Source: Opitutaceae bacterium (lineage in GTDB: Bacteria > Verrucomicrobiota > Verrucomicrobiia > Opitutales > Opitutaceae). Taken from it: DNA of 64,000 bases. Positions 1-9,846 of the stretch are shown here, piece after piece. Both the position numbers and the translations under genes were made by a program. The stretch spans positions 1 to 64,000 of the forward strand of contig JAQUYL010000006.1 of NCBI GenBank assembly GCA_028691845.1. The letters run 5' to 3'. The number at the start of each line of letters is the position of its first letter. The first letter of the stretch is position 1. Under the pieces are notes generated by a model. The model searched no databases, was not told where the DNA came from, and saw only the letters and a list, made by a program, of their open reading frames with translations.

Positions 1-46
1 GGGGGCCTGAGACGGCGACACTCCTGTTGAGTGTCGCCTGGCCCCC
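1..46. other. Strong imperfect hairpin
   Basis: A long inverted repeat opens the window. The outer arms GGGGGCC (1-7) and GGCCCCC (40-46) enclose inner arms GGCGACACT (14-22) and AGTGTCGCC (30-38) around a 7-nt loop. No T-run follows on the + strand, and the minus-strand flank is outside the window. It may be a terminator for a gene to the left. The rest of 47-200 shows no convincing gene. Confidence 0.5.
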
Positions 47-200
47 ACTTCCTCCACACCTCCATCCCCAACCTTCCCCCGTCCCTGCCAGCCTCCTTAA
101 AAAGTGCGAAACTTGACGAACACTACCAAGACGGGCGATCAGTTCAGGGCGCCGGCATTCTGGGCGTCCCGCGCTGGGGCGCATATCCCTTGCGCGTGCC

Positions 201-242
201 AAAAAAACCGGCAGGCGGCGTCAATTCGCCACACTGCCGGTT
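201..242 (-). terminator. Intrinsic terminator of the TonB receptor gene
   Basis: On the minus strand, 28 bases after the receptor stop codon, arms AACCGGCAG (plus coordinates 206-214) and CTGCCGGTT (234-242) form a 9-bp stem. An inner GGCG/CGCC stem extends it, and a run of seven Ts follows at 207-201. This is a textbook Rho-independent terminator and suggests a monocistronic receptor transcript. Confidence 0.85.
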
Positions 243-269
243 GCCTAAAACAACTAACAACTATGAAGC

Positions 270-2414
270 TTAGAAGCTGGTGCGAACGGTGAGCGTGATC
301 TTGCGGGGCTCACCCGGCATAATCACTCTATAGGTGCGGGCGGTGGCGATATACTTCCGGTCGAAGATATTGCCGACATTGACGGTGAAGTTGAAATCCT
401 TCCACCGATAATAGAATGCCGTGTTCACGTTGGTATAGCCCGGCTGGACAAAGTAATTGGAGTCGGGGGAGCCGCCATAGCGTTTGCCAACGTAAGAGAG
501 ACCAAGGCCCGCCCCAAAGTTCTTGAGGGCGCCATTGGTCACGTTGTAGCGCGTCCAGAAGCTGGAGCTAGCCCGGGGCGCATTCGCCAGATCCTTGTCG
601 ATAATCGCGGGATTATTGGACTTGGAGATGGTGCACGCATTGTAGGCTGCACCCAGCTGAAACTGCCAGTTGGGCATGGGCAGCCAGGCGCACTCCCACT
701 CGACGCCCTTGCTCGTCTGCTCGCCATCTAGCCGCATGATGGACGTACCATCGGGCAAATTAAGGCCGGTGCCGACCAGCACGTTGGTCTTTTTAATTTC
801 GTAGAAAGCGAGAGTCGAATAGAGGCTGCGGTCGTCGGTTTCCAGCTTGAATCCGGCCTCGATCTGCTCGCCTTCCTCAGGATCAAAATTGCCCTTGCCC
901 GCGGCGTCGACGGCGTTCACGTCGTTGGGCTTGAAGGACTGGCTGGTGCAGGCGTAGATCGACAGCAGATCAGTGAGCTTGTAGACGACGCCCAACTGTC
1001 CCACGACCGCCGAGACGTTCTGACTGTAATATTTTTTGCGGATCCGATCGTTGGACTGCCAATTGGTCTGGTCGTGGCGAAGGCCCAGGGTAATATTCGT
1101 CCGCTGGCCGATTTTCATCAAATCAGAGACATACTGACCAAAGGAATAGATGTTGTCCACCGGCTGCTGTTGCCCTTTACCGTCCGCCGGATAGGGTGTC
1201 ACGCCCAAGGCGGGAGTATAGATATTGATCGGCGCAACGTTGGGACCGTAGCCAACGCGCCACAGGTTGACATATTCCCAGCCGCCGCCAATGCCGAAAA
1301 GCAGGGTATTGCGGAAGTTCTCGGGACCGATGGCTCCAAATACGTTGGCATCGGCAAAGTTGTAGCGATGCCCGTTCTTGATCTTCGCATACCTGCGGGT
1401 TGTCGTGGAAGTCTCCAGCGGGAGCTTGCTCTGAATGGAGTTGGTGGTCAGATTCTGGACGAAGTCGCCATGCCATACCGAGCGAGTCTGGGCCCGCATC
1501 GCCCACTTGTTGGCGAATTCATGCTGAAAAGTCGCACTGACCGATTCGCCGAAATCGCGAGCCACGTCGGTTTTCTCATTGTAGCGCGTCCGGTAGTCGG
1601 CCACATAGGCCAGATTGTTGAACGGAGCCAGCAGACCGTCATCGTACGTCCGCCTGTTCTGCAAATACTCGGCCTTCAGGGTCAGGAATGATCTGGGACC
1701 CCAGCGATAGGCCATCGATGGGTACACGGCGAAGGTTCTGCTGCCGACATCATAGCGGAAGGAATTGACGTCCTCGGCGTAGACGACCAGCCGGTAGAGC
1801 CAGTGCCTGTCCTGGTCGATCGGTCCGGTCAGATCGATCGTGCCGGTAAAACTGACATCCTCGGCGAACGAGCTTAGATTCGATGCGTATGAGGTGGTGG
1901 AGAAGGTGAAGTTGCGCGCCGCTTCCACCTGCGGGCCCTTTGTGACAATGTTGATCAAGCCACCGGGATTCATCTGCCCATAGAGCACGGAGTTGGGTCC
2001 CTTGAGCACCTCTACGCGCTCGGTATTCGCCATGCTGGCCGACCCCTTCGACGTGAGGCTGCCCTGCAAACCGTCCGTTTGCAGATTCTGCGTGAACGTT
2101 CCGGCGTTGGAAAAGCCGCGAACACTGAAACCATTGGAGTTGTTGGACTCGCGATTCATGCCCACCGCATAGGGCTGAAGCTCCTCCAGATTCTGCACTT
2201 TGCGGTCGCCGATGGCGGCGCTGTTGAGCTGCGTGAGCGTCTTGGTGAGCTCTTTGTTTCCGACGGGCACCTTTGTCGCCATGGTACTCGTCTCCTCGAC
2301 ATAACTATCGAGCTTGGTCTCATCTCCGGCGGGTGCCGGGGCTGTCTGGGCCGTCACCATCGTCGCAGCGACGACAAGAACGGCAGTCAGCGAACTAAAT
2401 CGTAAGCGATGCAT
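270..2414 (-). CDS. TonB-dependent siderophore receptor
   Basis: Outer-membrane beta-barrel that imports ferric siderophores using energy from TonB-ExbB-ExbD. A signal peptide (hydrophobic run about residues 6-22, ending near ATMVTAQ) precedes a plug domain with KVPVGNKELTKTLTQL and an NGFSVRGFSN segment, then GPNSVLYGQMNPGGLINIV, all typical of FhuE/FpvA-type receptors. The barrel ends in the usual terminal Phe (TVRTSF). Length (714 aa) fits the family. I chose the ATG at 2414 (MHRLRFSS) because it begins a good signal peptide; an ATG at 2432 and a further upstream start near 2462 are possible. It has its own terminator and an upstream palindrome, so it is probably regulated alone. The siderophore cannot be read from sequence. 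Confidence 0.93.
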   Translation of the reverse strand: MHRLRFSSLTAVLVVAATMVTAQTAPAPAGDETKLDSYVEETSTMATKVPVGNKELTKTLTQLNSAAIGDRKVQNLEELQPYAVGMNRESNNSNGFSVRGFSNAGTFTQNLQTDGLQGSLTSKGSASMANTERVEVLKGPNSVLYGQMNPGGLINIVTKGPQVEAARNFTFSTTSYASNLSSFAEDVSFTGTIDLTGPIDQDRHWLYRLVVYAEDVNSFRYDVGSRTFAVYPSMAYRWGPRSFLTLKAEYLQNRRTYDDGLLAPFNNLAYVADYRTRYNEKTDVARDFGESVSATFQHEFANKWAMRAQTRSVWHGDFVQNLTTNSIQSKLPLETSTTTRRYAKIKNGHRYNFADANVFGAIGPENFRNTLLFGIGGGWEYVNLWRVGYGPNVAPINIYTPALGVTPYPADGKGQQQPVDNIYSFGQYVSDLMKIGQRTNITLGLRHDQTNWQSNDRIRKKYYSQNVSAVVGQLGVVYKLTDLLSIYACTSQSFKPNDVNAVDAAGKGNFDPEEGEQIEAGFKLETDDRSLYSTLAFYEIKKTNVLVGTGLNLPDGTSIMRLDGEQTSKGVEWECAWLPMPNWQFQLGAAYNACTISKSNNPAIIDKDLANAPRASSSFWTRYNVTNGALKNFGAGLGLSYVGKRYGGSPDSNYFVQPGYTNVNTAFYYRWKDFNFTVNVGNIFDRKYIATARTYRVIMPGEPRKITLTVRTSF

Positions 2415-2538
2415 AGGGTTTACAGTTTGCATTGGTTGTTGGTTACAGAATCCTGACCGCATATTGCGAGCAGGGCGCGAGCGCGAGACTCACGCATTTT
2501 TTATGCCTACTTTGTTGCAGCAAATATATCAAGGTGGG

Positions 2539-2556
2539 ATTATAGTGAAATTTCAC
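2539..2556 (-). promoter_or_regulatory. Candidate promoter -10 abutting a 12-bp palindrome
   Basis: On the minus strand a perfect TATAAT (plus 2539-2544) lies about 125 bases before the receptor ATG. Immediately upstream of it is the perfect 12-bp palindrome GTGAAATTTCAC (2545-2556), which sits in the -10/-35 spacer where a repressor would block transcription. The -35 hexamer is weak. It does not match the Fur consensus, so the regulator is unknown. Confidence 0.45.
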
Positions 2557-2847
2557 CAGTCCTTCATCCTCCTTTTCGTCGAGACCGATCCAATTCACAG
2601 GAGATCTTCGTGTCCGACCCACGAAGTTAAATTCCTGCTATGACGTTTTATTCACCTGGCCTGCTATAACTTATGACACTGCGGACATTGCGATTCCCCC
2701 CTGCAGGCACAACCTCATGAATGAGACCGAGGCCCTGCCAGACAGCAGAGTTCAAATCCCCCCCAGCGGCCAGAGGCCGCTATAATCAGTCCAAGCCGGA
2801 CCACAGGCTCCGGTTGAGATCACACTCAATCGGGGGATCCCCAAAAC
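2557..2847. other. Intergenic region with hairpin, no gene seen
   Basis: Between the receptor promoter and the yecH-like stop there is no convincing reading frame. It contains a perfect 7-bp hairpin AGCGGCC/GGCCGCT (2765-2771 and 2775-2781) with a 3-nt loop and no T-run. A TTCAAAT stretch near 2750 resembles a tRNA T-loop but has no matching arms. Confidence 0.5.
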
Positions 2848-3090
2848 TCAGTGTTCGCAGACCCTATCGGGTGAAATCGTGAAACCGACGCCCTTTGCGA
2901 CGAATTTGCCCCGTTGTGCAAGAAAATCGATCAACTCCCCGGCCGTCAGGTTTTCGGCCGAACATGTGTGGAAGCGCGTCGATGCGCCGAAGCGACTAAT
3001 GATGGCCGCCCGCAGCGATGATACGCTGTAGGACTCGTTCGATTCCATCATCATTTTAATCACTTCGTGGCCGTGGATCTGATTAGTCAT
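2848..3090 (-). CDS. yecH: YecH-type putative metal-binding protein (DUF2492)
   Basis: Small 80-residue protein that follows E. coli YecH closely: an IHGHEV start, a central RFGASTRFHTCSAENLTAGEL segment, then a FLAQRGKF block and a Cys/His tail (VCEH). The conserved His and Cys residues are why the family is called metal-binding; its physiological role is not established. Start chosen at the ATG giving MTNQIHGHEV, which matches the family N terminus; an in-frame start 15 codons upstream would add an unlikely extension. It lies upstream of the TonB receptor on the same strand but about 430 bases away, so co-transcription is doubtful. Confidence 0.85.
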   Translation of the reverse strand: MTNQIHGHEVIKMMMESNESYSVSSLRAAIISRFGASTRFHTCSAENLTAGELIDFLAQRGKFVAKGVGFTISPDRVCEH

Positions 3091-3294
3091 ATATTTAAGC
3101 GCCCAGGAAGGAATGTTGGGCCAGTTGGGAGTCAACTATTAGATGCCGGGCCGGGCGGGAATAACCCCATCATGTCGGAACGGACTTCTCCGCCCGGTTG
3201 CCCGTTTGCCGCCAGTTCAGCGAACCGGCCTGCCTCGGGTCGGTAATCAGCCGTTCACATCCGGATGCCCACCCCGTCTGTCTCCCGGCTTCTC

Positions 3295-6200
3295 TTACCG
3301 ACCGAGCAAGTTAAAGAGGCCCGAGGTGGCAAACGCAGCGTAAAACTTCGAAGGATCCGGCTTCCCAGGCGTGCCCGTGATCGTGACAGGAAACTTCATC
3401 CTGGCATACCCCAGATCGTCGCGCGTGCCGTCCAGCGCCCCCAGTTTTCCGAGTATCTGCTCGATCTTCCCCCGACCGGTAAGGACAAGATCGACATTTA
3501 GCTTTTGCTGCAGCAGCGGCACGCCCTTCGCGTAAGTCAGCCGACCGCTGCCCGCCAGGCGCACCTCCTGGGAGATGAGGCTGACATTTTCCAGCTTCAG
3601 GTTGAGTGACTCGTCGCGGCTGAGCTTCACGCTGAGCTGGTCATAGGCGAATTCCCCGAGGCTCTTGGCCAGCTCGTCGACAAAATATGCGCCACCAGCG
3701 ACATTCTCGGCGGACTTCGCCACCGCTTCGGACCCAAGTAATGCGCCGAGGGCGGCGCCGAGCTGCACCGCCTTGGTCGCGGTTGAAACCTTGCTGGTGG
3801 TGCGCGCCAAGCCGCGGAAGATGCCCTTCCGGCTGGTCAGATCGAACTCCCCGCGGGTACGTTCCGTCAGCTCGGAGAGGTTCAGCCCGTCTCCCCCCAC
3901 CACGCCATTGACGGAAAACAGACCTTCGATCGTCGGCGTCTTGGAGGCCTCCAGTGCGCGGAAAAACCTGCCAGCGTCAAAATCGTTGACGGCAAACCTG
4001 CCATCCAGTTTGTAGGGCCGTTCTTCCTTGGGGACGAATCGCAATTCGGCTGCGGCCTCCAGTTGGCTCTTTTCATCGATGGTGGCGTTGAGTTTTTCCA
4101 GCTTCAAACGGGCATCATCAATCTTCAAAAGGCCAGTGAATCCGCTCATGGCCCACTGTTTGCCATAGGCGACGGACTTAAGATCGAGTGCGATCTGCCC
4201 CACCCAACCAGCCCAGGCGGGACGGGGGTCGGCCACGCTGATCGCAACAGGTTTTTCGGAGGCGGATGGCAGGGCCGCGCCGTCATCCGCAGTCGCAAAA
4301 ATCCCCGCCAGGGTGCGGACGTCAGCCACCTCGACGCTGGAGCTGGTGAGACGGGCGTCGAATGCATGGCCGGAGTCCGTCGGTTTGATGTCGACCGTCA
4401 AGTTGAGATCTGAGCGCTGGCCGCCGTTGTCCAGCAGCACCGGCATCTGTATCGATACGGTGCCGGCCGGGTTGGTTACAGCACGCAGGCTCAGGTTGGC
4501 CACAGGCAGCGGCTCACCTAAAGATTTGGCCACCAAACCATTGATTGTAGCCCGGGCCTCGACCTGGGTGGCGCCCGGGCTGAGCAGTGCACGCAGTTCA
4601 CCGGAAGCGCGGCCTTGGGAAACGGCGGCCGCACCGGCAAAGATCGGTTGGGTGAGCGCAATGGGCAGATCAAGTTGAAAGGAAGAGTTGAGGCGGGTCT
4701 CGGCGGACGGCGACAGGGCCGCGCCCTCCGCCTGGGCGGAAAGCAGCGTGGCTCCGACACTGTTGCGAATCGTAAGCGGCCCGGAATTAAACTTGAGTCC
4801 CGCCTGGCCAAACTCACCTGAAGGGTTGGCTTCGGTTTCGATCTGCTTCAACATCAGTTGCCCGTCCTTCGCTATGGTAACATCGGTTAATTTGAGCGGC
4901 TTCGGGCTCGCAAAGAGCAACTTGTCCCCATCCGCACCCAGAAGGAACTCTCCCTGGGAGACCTCTCCGTCGAGGCGGAGGCCCTTGAAGGCAGCGGCGA
5001 AGGGCTGGAGCGGAATCCGGCCGAGTACAATGCGCAGTAAATCGGGCTTTGCGGTGTTGGCCGGGGTGGCCCGCTGAAGGGCGAGGTCGAAGCTGAATGC
5101 CTGCAGCGTTGACGCTGCGAGGATCGGCACCCCGTTGGCGGTCGCATCAGCAGTCAATGCACGTACATCCACGCGTTGACCCTGCAGTGTGATGTCCGCC
5201 GCCGCCTGGACGCGCAGCCGATCCAGGGGCACGAGCGCGGCGAGCAGCTGCGGTAAATCGGCGTCAATTTTGGCCTGCACGGAGATGGGCGGAGCCGCGC
5301 CAGTGGGCAAGACGATCTCGGCTCGGGCGTTGACCGTGTCGCCCTTGGCCGTGGCAACACGAAAATCGCGTACCGTTGCATTGATCCTCTCCGGCGTGGC
5401 GAGGGCATCGAAATGGAGGCTGAGATCGGTCTTGCCGTCCAGCGGCGGGTTCGTTCCGCCAAATTCGAGGCCGGTCAGCTTGAGCGGCGCCGCGGTCTGC
5501 GCGCGCAGATTTTTCCCCTCAGCCAGGCATGCGATTTCGCCCGTCAGACTGCCATCAGCGAGCACGAGCCCCGACACAAACGGCCCGGCCCAAGCCACTG
5601 GCACGCCAAGCAGCTTGATGCGCAGCACCTCGCCGGGCCCGCCATCGAAATGAAATTCCCGCTTGTCCAGATCGAACTGCAGCGAGCGGCTCATGCGCGT
5701 CTCAAGTACCGGCCGCGAACTGGATACCACCAGATCGAGCCGATCAAGCCGGATGCTCGGAAACGCATATGCGCAGTCGAAGTCAGCCTGCACATTGAGC
5801 GATCCCAACGACTCCAACGGCGGAAACAGCACCCCCAGATGCTCCACTACGGCGGAAACCCGGCTGCCGGTAAGGGCCACGCGCTGGATGCCGGTTTCGT
5901 AACGGAAACGGCCGGAGCCGCTGGCGGCAAACTCGGGCAGCGGGGCGCCGAGCAGGAACGGGTCCACCTGCGCACGACTGGCTTTGAGCGTCCATATCCC
6001 CTCAACGGCCTTGGTGGCGGCCGAGAACTCGGCGGTCGCATCAAGCACGTTGCTGGCCTTGCCACCCGCGAGAGTGTCGACCTTCGCAGTGTAGGTTTCA
6101 CGACCGGGAGTTGGTTGCGCCAGCCGGGACTCGAGGCGCAATTGGGTTTTCTCAGTGAGCGCAGGGCCCTCGGCGTCAATGACCGCGGTCAGGCCGAGGC

Positions 6201-6849
6201 TCTGGAACGTACGCTGCTCCGTCTGGACAGCTTGAAGCGTCGCGGCGATGCGCAAGGTGGACACGGTCTGAGGCTGCGGATTGGTCAGCCGGGCGTTGAT
6301 CACAAAGGTTGCGTCGCGGCCTGGTCCAAACTGGTTGCCAGTGAGGGTGTATTCCGCCTGAACCGGTGGTTTTCCGGCCAGCCCTGACAGGAGGACCGTG
6401 CCGTCAATCTCGCAGGCGTCTAGCTGCACCGTTAGCGGAAGTTGCAGATTGGAGAATACACCGGCAAAGGCGACCGGCGCCGCGGTCGTTGTCGGAGCGG
6501 TGGCGGGTCGGGCTGCAGGCAGGTGACTGAGATCGACCGCCAGTCCATGCAAGGAGAGATGCTTCACCTCCACCCGCCGGGAGGAAAGAAAAGCCCAGAG
6601 CGAGTATTTGCCGCTGATTTCACCGGCCCTGACGACCATGCCGTCACGGGCAAATTCAACCTGATTTAGGCGGAAAGAAGAAGGGCCTGCCGCAACCGAA
6701 CCGAGGGTCAGTTGGATACCTGGCTGGCTGTTGGCCACGCGTTGCACCGCCCATTTTTGCACCGGCGGCAGCAAAATCGTCACCGTCAGGACAACGATGA
6801 CCAGCACAAGCGAGCCTATTCCAAGCAACAACCAGCGAGCCAACTTCAT
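3295..6849 (-). CDS. AsmA/YdbH-like large envelope protein
   Basis: A 1184-residue protein with one N-terminal membrane anchor (about residues 7-29, LLLGIGSLVLVIVVLTVTILL) and a long periplasmic part rich in beta-strand repeats. An AsmA-like pattern of short amphipathic strands runs to the C terminus, which carries MKFPVTITGTPGKPDPSKF. AsmA/TamB/YdbH-type proteins form bridges thought to move phospholipids between inner and outer membrane; that role is inferred here from family. The ATG at 6849 gives the membrane anchor directly. It stands alone on the minus strand, and no partner (such as YnbE or YdbL) is visible nearby. The exact subfamily is uncertain. Confidence 0.75.
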   Translation of the reverse strand: MKLARWLLLGIGSLVLVIVVLTVTILLPPVQKWAVQRVANSQPGIQLTLGSVAAGPSSFRLNQVEFARDGMVVRAGEISGKYSLWAFLSSRRVEVKHLSLHGLAVDLSHLPAARPATAPTTTAAPVAFAGVFSNLQLPLTVQLDACEIDGTVLLSGLAGKPPVQAEYTLTGNQFGPGRDATFVINARLTNPQPQTVSTLRIAATLQAVQTEQRTFQSLGLTAVIDAEGPALTEKTQLRLESRLAQPTPGRETYTAKVDTLAGGKASNVLDATAEFSAATKAVEGIWTLKASRAQVDPFLLGAPLPEFAASGSGRFRYETGIQRVALTGSRVSAVVEHLGVLFPPLESLGSLNVQADFDCAYAFPSIRLDRLDLVVSSSRPVLETRMSRSLQFDLDKREFHFDGGPGEVLRIKLLGVPVAWAGPFVSGLVLADGSLTGEIACLAEGKNLRAQTAAPLKLTGLEFGGTNPPLDGKTDLSLHFDALATPERINATVRDFRVATAKGDTVNARAEIVLPTGAAPPISVQAKIDADLPQLLAALVPLDRLRVQAAADITLQGQRVDVRALTADATANGVPILAASTLQAFSFDLALQRATPANTAKPDLLRIVLGRIPLQPFAAAFKGLRLDGEVSQGEFLLGADGDKLLFASPKPLKLTDVTIAKDGQLMLKQIETEANPSGEFGQAGLKFNSGPLTIRNSVGATLLSAQAEGAALSPSAETRLNSSFQLDLPIALTQPIFAGAAAVSQGRASGELRALLSPGATQVEARATINGLVAKSLGEPLPVANLSLRAVTNPAGTVSIQMPVLLDNGGQRSDLNLTVDIKPTDSGHAFDARLTSSSVEVADVRTLAGIFATADDGAALPSASEKPVAISVADPRPAWAGWVGQIALDLKSVAYGKQWAMSGFTGLLKIDDARLKLEKLNATIDEKSQLEAAAELRFVPKEERPYKLDGRFAVNDFDAGRFFRALEASKTPTIEGLFSVNGVVGGDGLNLSELTERTRGEFDLTSRKGIFRGLARTTSKVSTATKAVQLGAALGALLGSEAVAKSAENVAGGAYFVDELAKSLGEFAYDQLSVKLSRDESLNLKLENVSLISQEVRLAGSGRLTYAKGVPLLQQKLNVDLVLTGRGKIEQILGKLGALDGTRDDLGYARMKFPVTITGTPGKPDPSKFYAAFATSGLFNLLGR

Positions 6850-7264
6850 GGGAAATTTGTGACAGGGTATTTCGACGTCAGTTGCACATGAAAATCAACA
6901 AGAGAATGATGGATGCATCATCTCACAGTGATAGGGAAACGCCTTCTCGACGCTCCGCGGCCCCCGCTCCGGCCGACAACCCGGACGCACCGATGCTCAA
7001 TGATCCTAAAAGGCTCAGCTGAAGATGCGACGGTTGAGCCCATCGCCGGGCCCGGTTTCCGGGCGAACCTACGCCACGGCGACATTGCAGCTCTTGAACG
7101 CCTGCAACCGGTCAAGCCGAGCCGCGGTGAGGACGACCAGGCTGATGAGCACGTCAGGCTGCGCGGCGTTGCCGGCGGCAAAGCAGGCCTTGGCAAGGCT
7201 GCGCATCCGACGATAACAGGCGCCGGCCCCGCGAACCATCCAGGAGCTTGCCAGGCATGAAATA
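6850..7264. other. 415-bp intergenic region, possible small minus-strand ORF
   Basis: No recognised gene. On the minus strand 7239-7069 an ATG opens a 56-codon frame with natural-looking composition (MRSLAKACFAAGNAAQ, then VLISLVVLTAARLDRL). I cannot match it to a family and it may be a gene remnant or chance. The rest holds presumed promoter sequence for the AsmA-like gene. Confidence 0.3.
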
Positions 7265-9256
7265 TTAAAGTGAACGGGCGGCCGCCACCACGGAGTCGAC
7301 CGTAAGGCCGAGTTCCTTCATTATCACGGCAGCCGGCGCACTCATGCCAAAACGATCGATGCCGATGATCCGCCCCTGCGGACCGACGTACTTATGCCAG
7401 AGCGCGGTGACCCCCGCTTCGATGGCCACTCGTTTCTGGCAGGTTGTCGGGAGCACGCTTTCGCGATACTCGGGCGACTGAAGATCGAATCTCTCCATCG
7501 ATGGCATGGACACGACGCGCACCCCGGCGCCGAGCGTCTTGGCCGCGGCTATCGCATGCTGCAATTCGCTGCCGCTGGCGATCAGGATGTGCGTGAGGGA
7601 CGCCGTCTCGCGGACGGCCACATAGCCGCCCTTGAGCGTCCCCTCGCGGCGCGCCGCCACCGGGATCTCGTTGAGCGTGGGCAGCGCCTGCCGGGTGAGC
7701 GCCAGCAGCGTGGGTCCTTCGGTGCGTTCCAAGGCCGCGGCATACGCCGCTGCCGTCTCCTCCGGATCGGCCGGACGGATGACCTCGAAATTCGGGATCA
7801 CGCGCAGCGAGGAAATCGTCTCCACCGGCTGGTGGGTGGGGCCGTCCTCGCCGACGCCGACTGAATCGTGGGTGTAGAGGTACACCACCGGCAACTTGGC
7901 GAGGGCCGCCATGCGCATCGCCGGCCGCGCGTAATCGGCAAACACCAGGAAGGTGGCGCACGAGGCGCGGAAAAGCCCGTCATAGGCCAGGCCGTTGCAT
8001 ATCGCCGCCATGGCGTGCTCCCGGATGCCGTAGCGGATGTTGCGGGCGGCGCGGTCCGATTTTTCGAAATCCTTATCCGTGGCGATATAGTTGAGATTCG
8101 AGCCGTAGAGGTCGGCGCTGCCGCTCACGAACAGCGGCAGGGCGGCAGCCAGGGGCTGGAGCACGTCGCGGCCGGCGGCGCGGGTCGCCAGCTTGGCGTC
8201 GGCCGGGAAGGCGGGAATCTTTCCGAGCAAGGCGGCCGCGTCGGGTCTCGCGTCACGCGAGTCGAGCAAGGCCGCCTTTTCGGGATTCGCCGTGCGCCAA
8301 GCCGCGTAGGTTTTCGTCCACTTGCCATAAGCGCGTTCGAGGCGCTTCTTGTGCGCGGCAAAGTATGCATAGACCGCGTCGCTGACGTGGAAAGACTGGC
8401 CCGCCGGCAGGCCGAGACCGGCCTTGGCCGCTGCGCCGAACTTCGCCCCGCCCTCGCCATGAGCCTTGGAACTGCCCTGCACCTCCGGAATCCCCTTGCC
8501 GATGATCGTCTTCGCGATGATGAGCTGCGGCTTGCCGCTGGCGGCCCGCTTGGCCTTGTTGACGGACTTGAGCAGGGCGGCCATGTCGTGGCCGTCGGGC
8601 AGCGTCTGCACGTCCCACCCAATGGCCTTGAAGCGCAGCGCGGCGTTCTCGCTCTGGGTCTTGTCGGCCATCGCGTCGAGCGTGACGTCGTTGGAGTCGT
8701 AGATGAGGATCAGGTTGTCGAGCCCCTGGTGACCGGCAAAGGCCGCCGCCTCCATGCCCACGCCTTCCTGCATGCACCCGTCGCCCGCAAGACAGATCAC
8801 GTGGTAATCGAAAATCGGATGCTCCGGCGTGTTGAAACGCGCCTCGGCCATCTTGCCGGCCACGGCCATGCCAACCGCGTTGCCGATGCCCTGACCCAGC
8901 GGCCCGGAGGTGCATTCAACCCCGGGCGTCTCGCGAAACTCCGGATGCCCGGGCGTCTTTGAGTGAAGCTGCCGGAACGCCTTGATGTCGTCCATCGACA
9001 AATCGTAGCCGCTCAAGTGCAGCCAGCTGTAGAGAAACATCGAGCCATGGCCGGCGGAGAGGACGAAGCGATCGCGATTCAGCCAGCGGGGCTGCGCCGG
9101 ATTGTGCTGCAGCGCATGGCCGTACAGCACCGCGCCGATTTCGGCGGCTCCGAGGGGCAGGCCGAGATGGCCGATGCCGGCCTGGTGGACGGCGTCTATG
9201 GCGAGGCCGCGAGCCTGCGCGCAGGCTTGGGCGAGAATATCCGATTGAAGCTTCAT
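7265..9256 (-). CDS. tkt: Transketolase
   Basis: Cytoplasmic thiamine-diphosphate enzyme moving two-carbon ketol units in the pentose phosphate pathway. Visible: the N-terminal [19 protein letters not shown] block with its substrate His, [15 protein letters not shown], the TPP-binding GDG at about 158-160 followed by IYDSND, and [17 protein letters not shown] in the pyrimidine domain. The C-terminal domain ends [19 protein letters not shown]. Length 663 is normal. Start at the ATG giving [11 protein letters not shown], which fits family N termini; the frame extends 22 codons upstream without homology. It sits downstream of rplS but behind a strong terminator, so it probably has its own promoter. 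Confidence 0.97.
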   Translation of the reverse strand: MKLQSDILAQACAQARGLAIDAVHQAGIGHLGLPLGAAEIGAVLYGHALQHNPAQPRWLNRDRFVLSAGHGSMFLYSWLHLSGYDLSMDDIKAFRQLHSKTPGHPEFRETPGVECTSGPLGQGIGNAVGMAVAGKMAEARFNTPEHPIFDYHVICLAGDGCMQEGVGMEAAAFAGHQGLDNLILIYDSNDVTLDAMADKTQSENAALRFKAIGWDVQTLPDGHDMAALLKSVNKAKRAASGKPQLIIAKTIIGKGIPEVQGSSKAHGEGGAKFGAAAKAGLGLPAGQSFHVSDAVYAYFAAHKKRLERAYGKWTKTYAAWRTANPEKAALLDSRDARPDAAALLGKIPAFPADAKLATRAAGRDVLQPLAAALPLFVSGSADLYGSNLNYIATDKDFEKSDRAARNIRYGIREHAMAAICNGLAYDGLFRASCATFLVFADYARPAMRMAALAKLPVVYLYTHDSVGVGEDGPTHQPVETISSLRVIPNFEVIRPADPEETAAAYAAALERTEGPTLLALTRQALPTLNEIPVAARREGTLKGGYVAVRETASLTHILIASGSELQHAIAAAKTLGAGVRVVSMPSMERFDLQSPEYRESVLPTTCQKRVAIEAGVTALWHKYVGPQGRIIGIDRFGMSAPAAVIMKELGLTVDSVVAAARSL

Positions 9257-9370
9257 GGTCTTGAAAAAGGTGCGGCCTGCCTGCAGCGCACGGACGGCAA
9301 CGAGGCAAGCGGGCTGTCTCAATAACTTTTTCCCGTCCCGCGTGGAAAGCTCTTTTTCTGCCCACCCGAC

Positions 9371-9400
9371 AAAAAAGGCGAGCCCAGTTCGGCTCGCCTT
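9371..9400 (-). terminator. Intrinsic terminator after rplS
   Basis: Perfect 10-bp stem AAGGCGAGCC/GGCTCGCCTT (9375-9384 and 9391-9400) with a 6-nt loop, followed on the minus strand by six Ts. It lies 24 bases after the rplS stop and ends the ribosomal/tRNA-modification operon before tkt. Confidence 0.92.
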
Positions 9401-9423
9401 TGCCCAAGTATTCGCCGCAAGCG

Positions 9424-9846
9424 TCAGCTCGCGCTGGGAGCAGGGGCGACGGCCTCCGCCGGCGTCGCGGCGGCGGTCGGCGAAGTCTGGATCTCCTCGA
9501 GGCGCTTGCGTTTGACGGCCATGGCCGCCTTGCCTGTGCGATCCCGCAGGAAGTACAGGCGGGCGCGCACCGGCTCGGATTCACGATCCACCTCGACCTT
9601 CTCGATGTTCGGCGAATTGACCGGGAAAACGCGCTCCACGCCCTCGCCGTAGCTAATGCGGCGGACCGTGAAAGTCTCGTGGACGCCCTGACCTTTGCGG
9701 GCGATAACAACGCCGGCGAAAATCTGGATACGTTCCTTGTCGCCCTCGCGCACCTTCGTGTGCACGCGGACGCCGTCGCCGGCCTTGAAGGGCGGAAGAT
9801 CCTTCCTCACTTGGGCGGCGGTAATTTCTTTGATGATCGGATTCAT
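9424..9846 (-). CDS. rplS: 50S ribosomal protein L19
   Basis: Structural protein at the 30S-50S interface. The core shows the classic L19 sequence: [33 protein letters not shown] is split here by residues 20-52, then [22 protein letters not shown] and RAKLYFLRD-like [15 protein letters not shown]. The core is followed by an Ala/Pro-rich tail (about 25 residues) not found in E. coli L19. The start codon overlaps the trmD stop by 4 bases (ATGA), implying translational coupling. Confidence 0.98.
   Translation of the reverse strand: MNPIIKEITAAQVRKDLPPFKAGDGVRVHTKVREGDKERIQIFAGVVIARKGQGVHETFTVRRISYGEGVERVFPVNSPNIEKVEVDRESEPVRARLYFLRDRTGKAAMAVKRKRLEEIQTSPTAAATPAEAVAPAPSAS

Noticed and set aside
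2741..2790. tRNA-like T-loop (TTCAAAT)
   Set aside because: No matching acceptor, D or anticodon arms could be placed within tRNA length.
5413..6387. Long + strand frame opposite the AsmA-like gene
   Set aside because: Antisense shadow in GC-rich coding DNA; no family features, and the minus-strand protein is clearly real.
7868..8962. Long + strand frame opposite transketolase
   Set aside because: Mirror of a conserved enzyme; composition is Arg/Gly/Val-rich with no motif.
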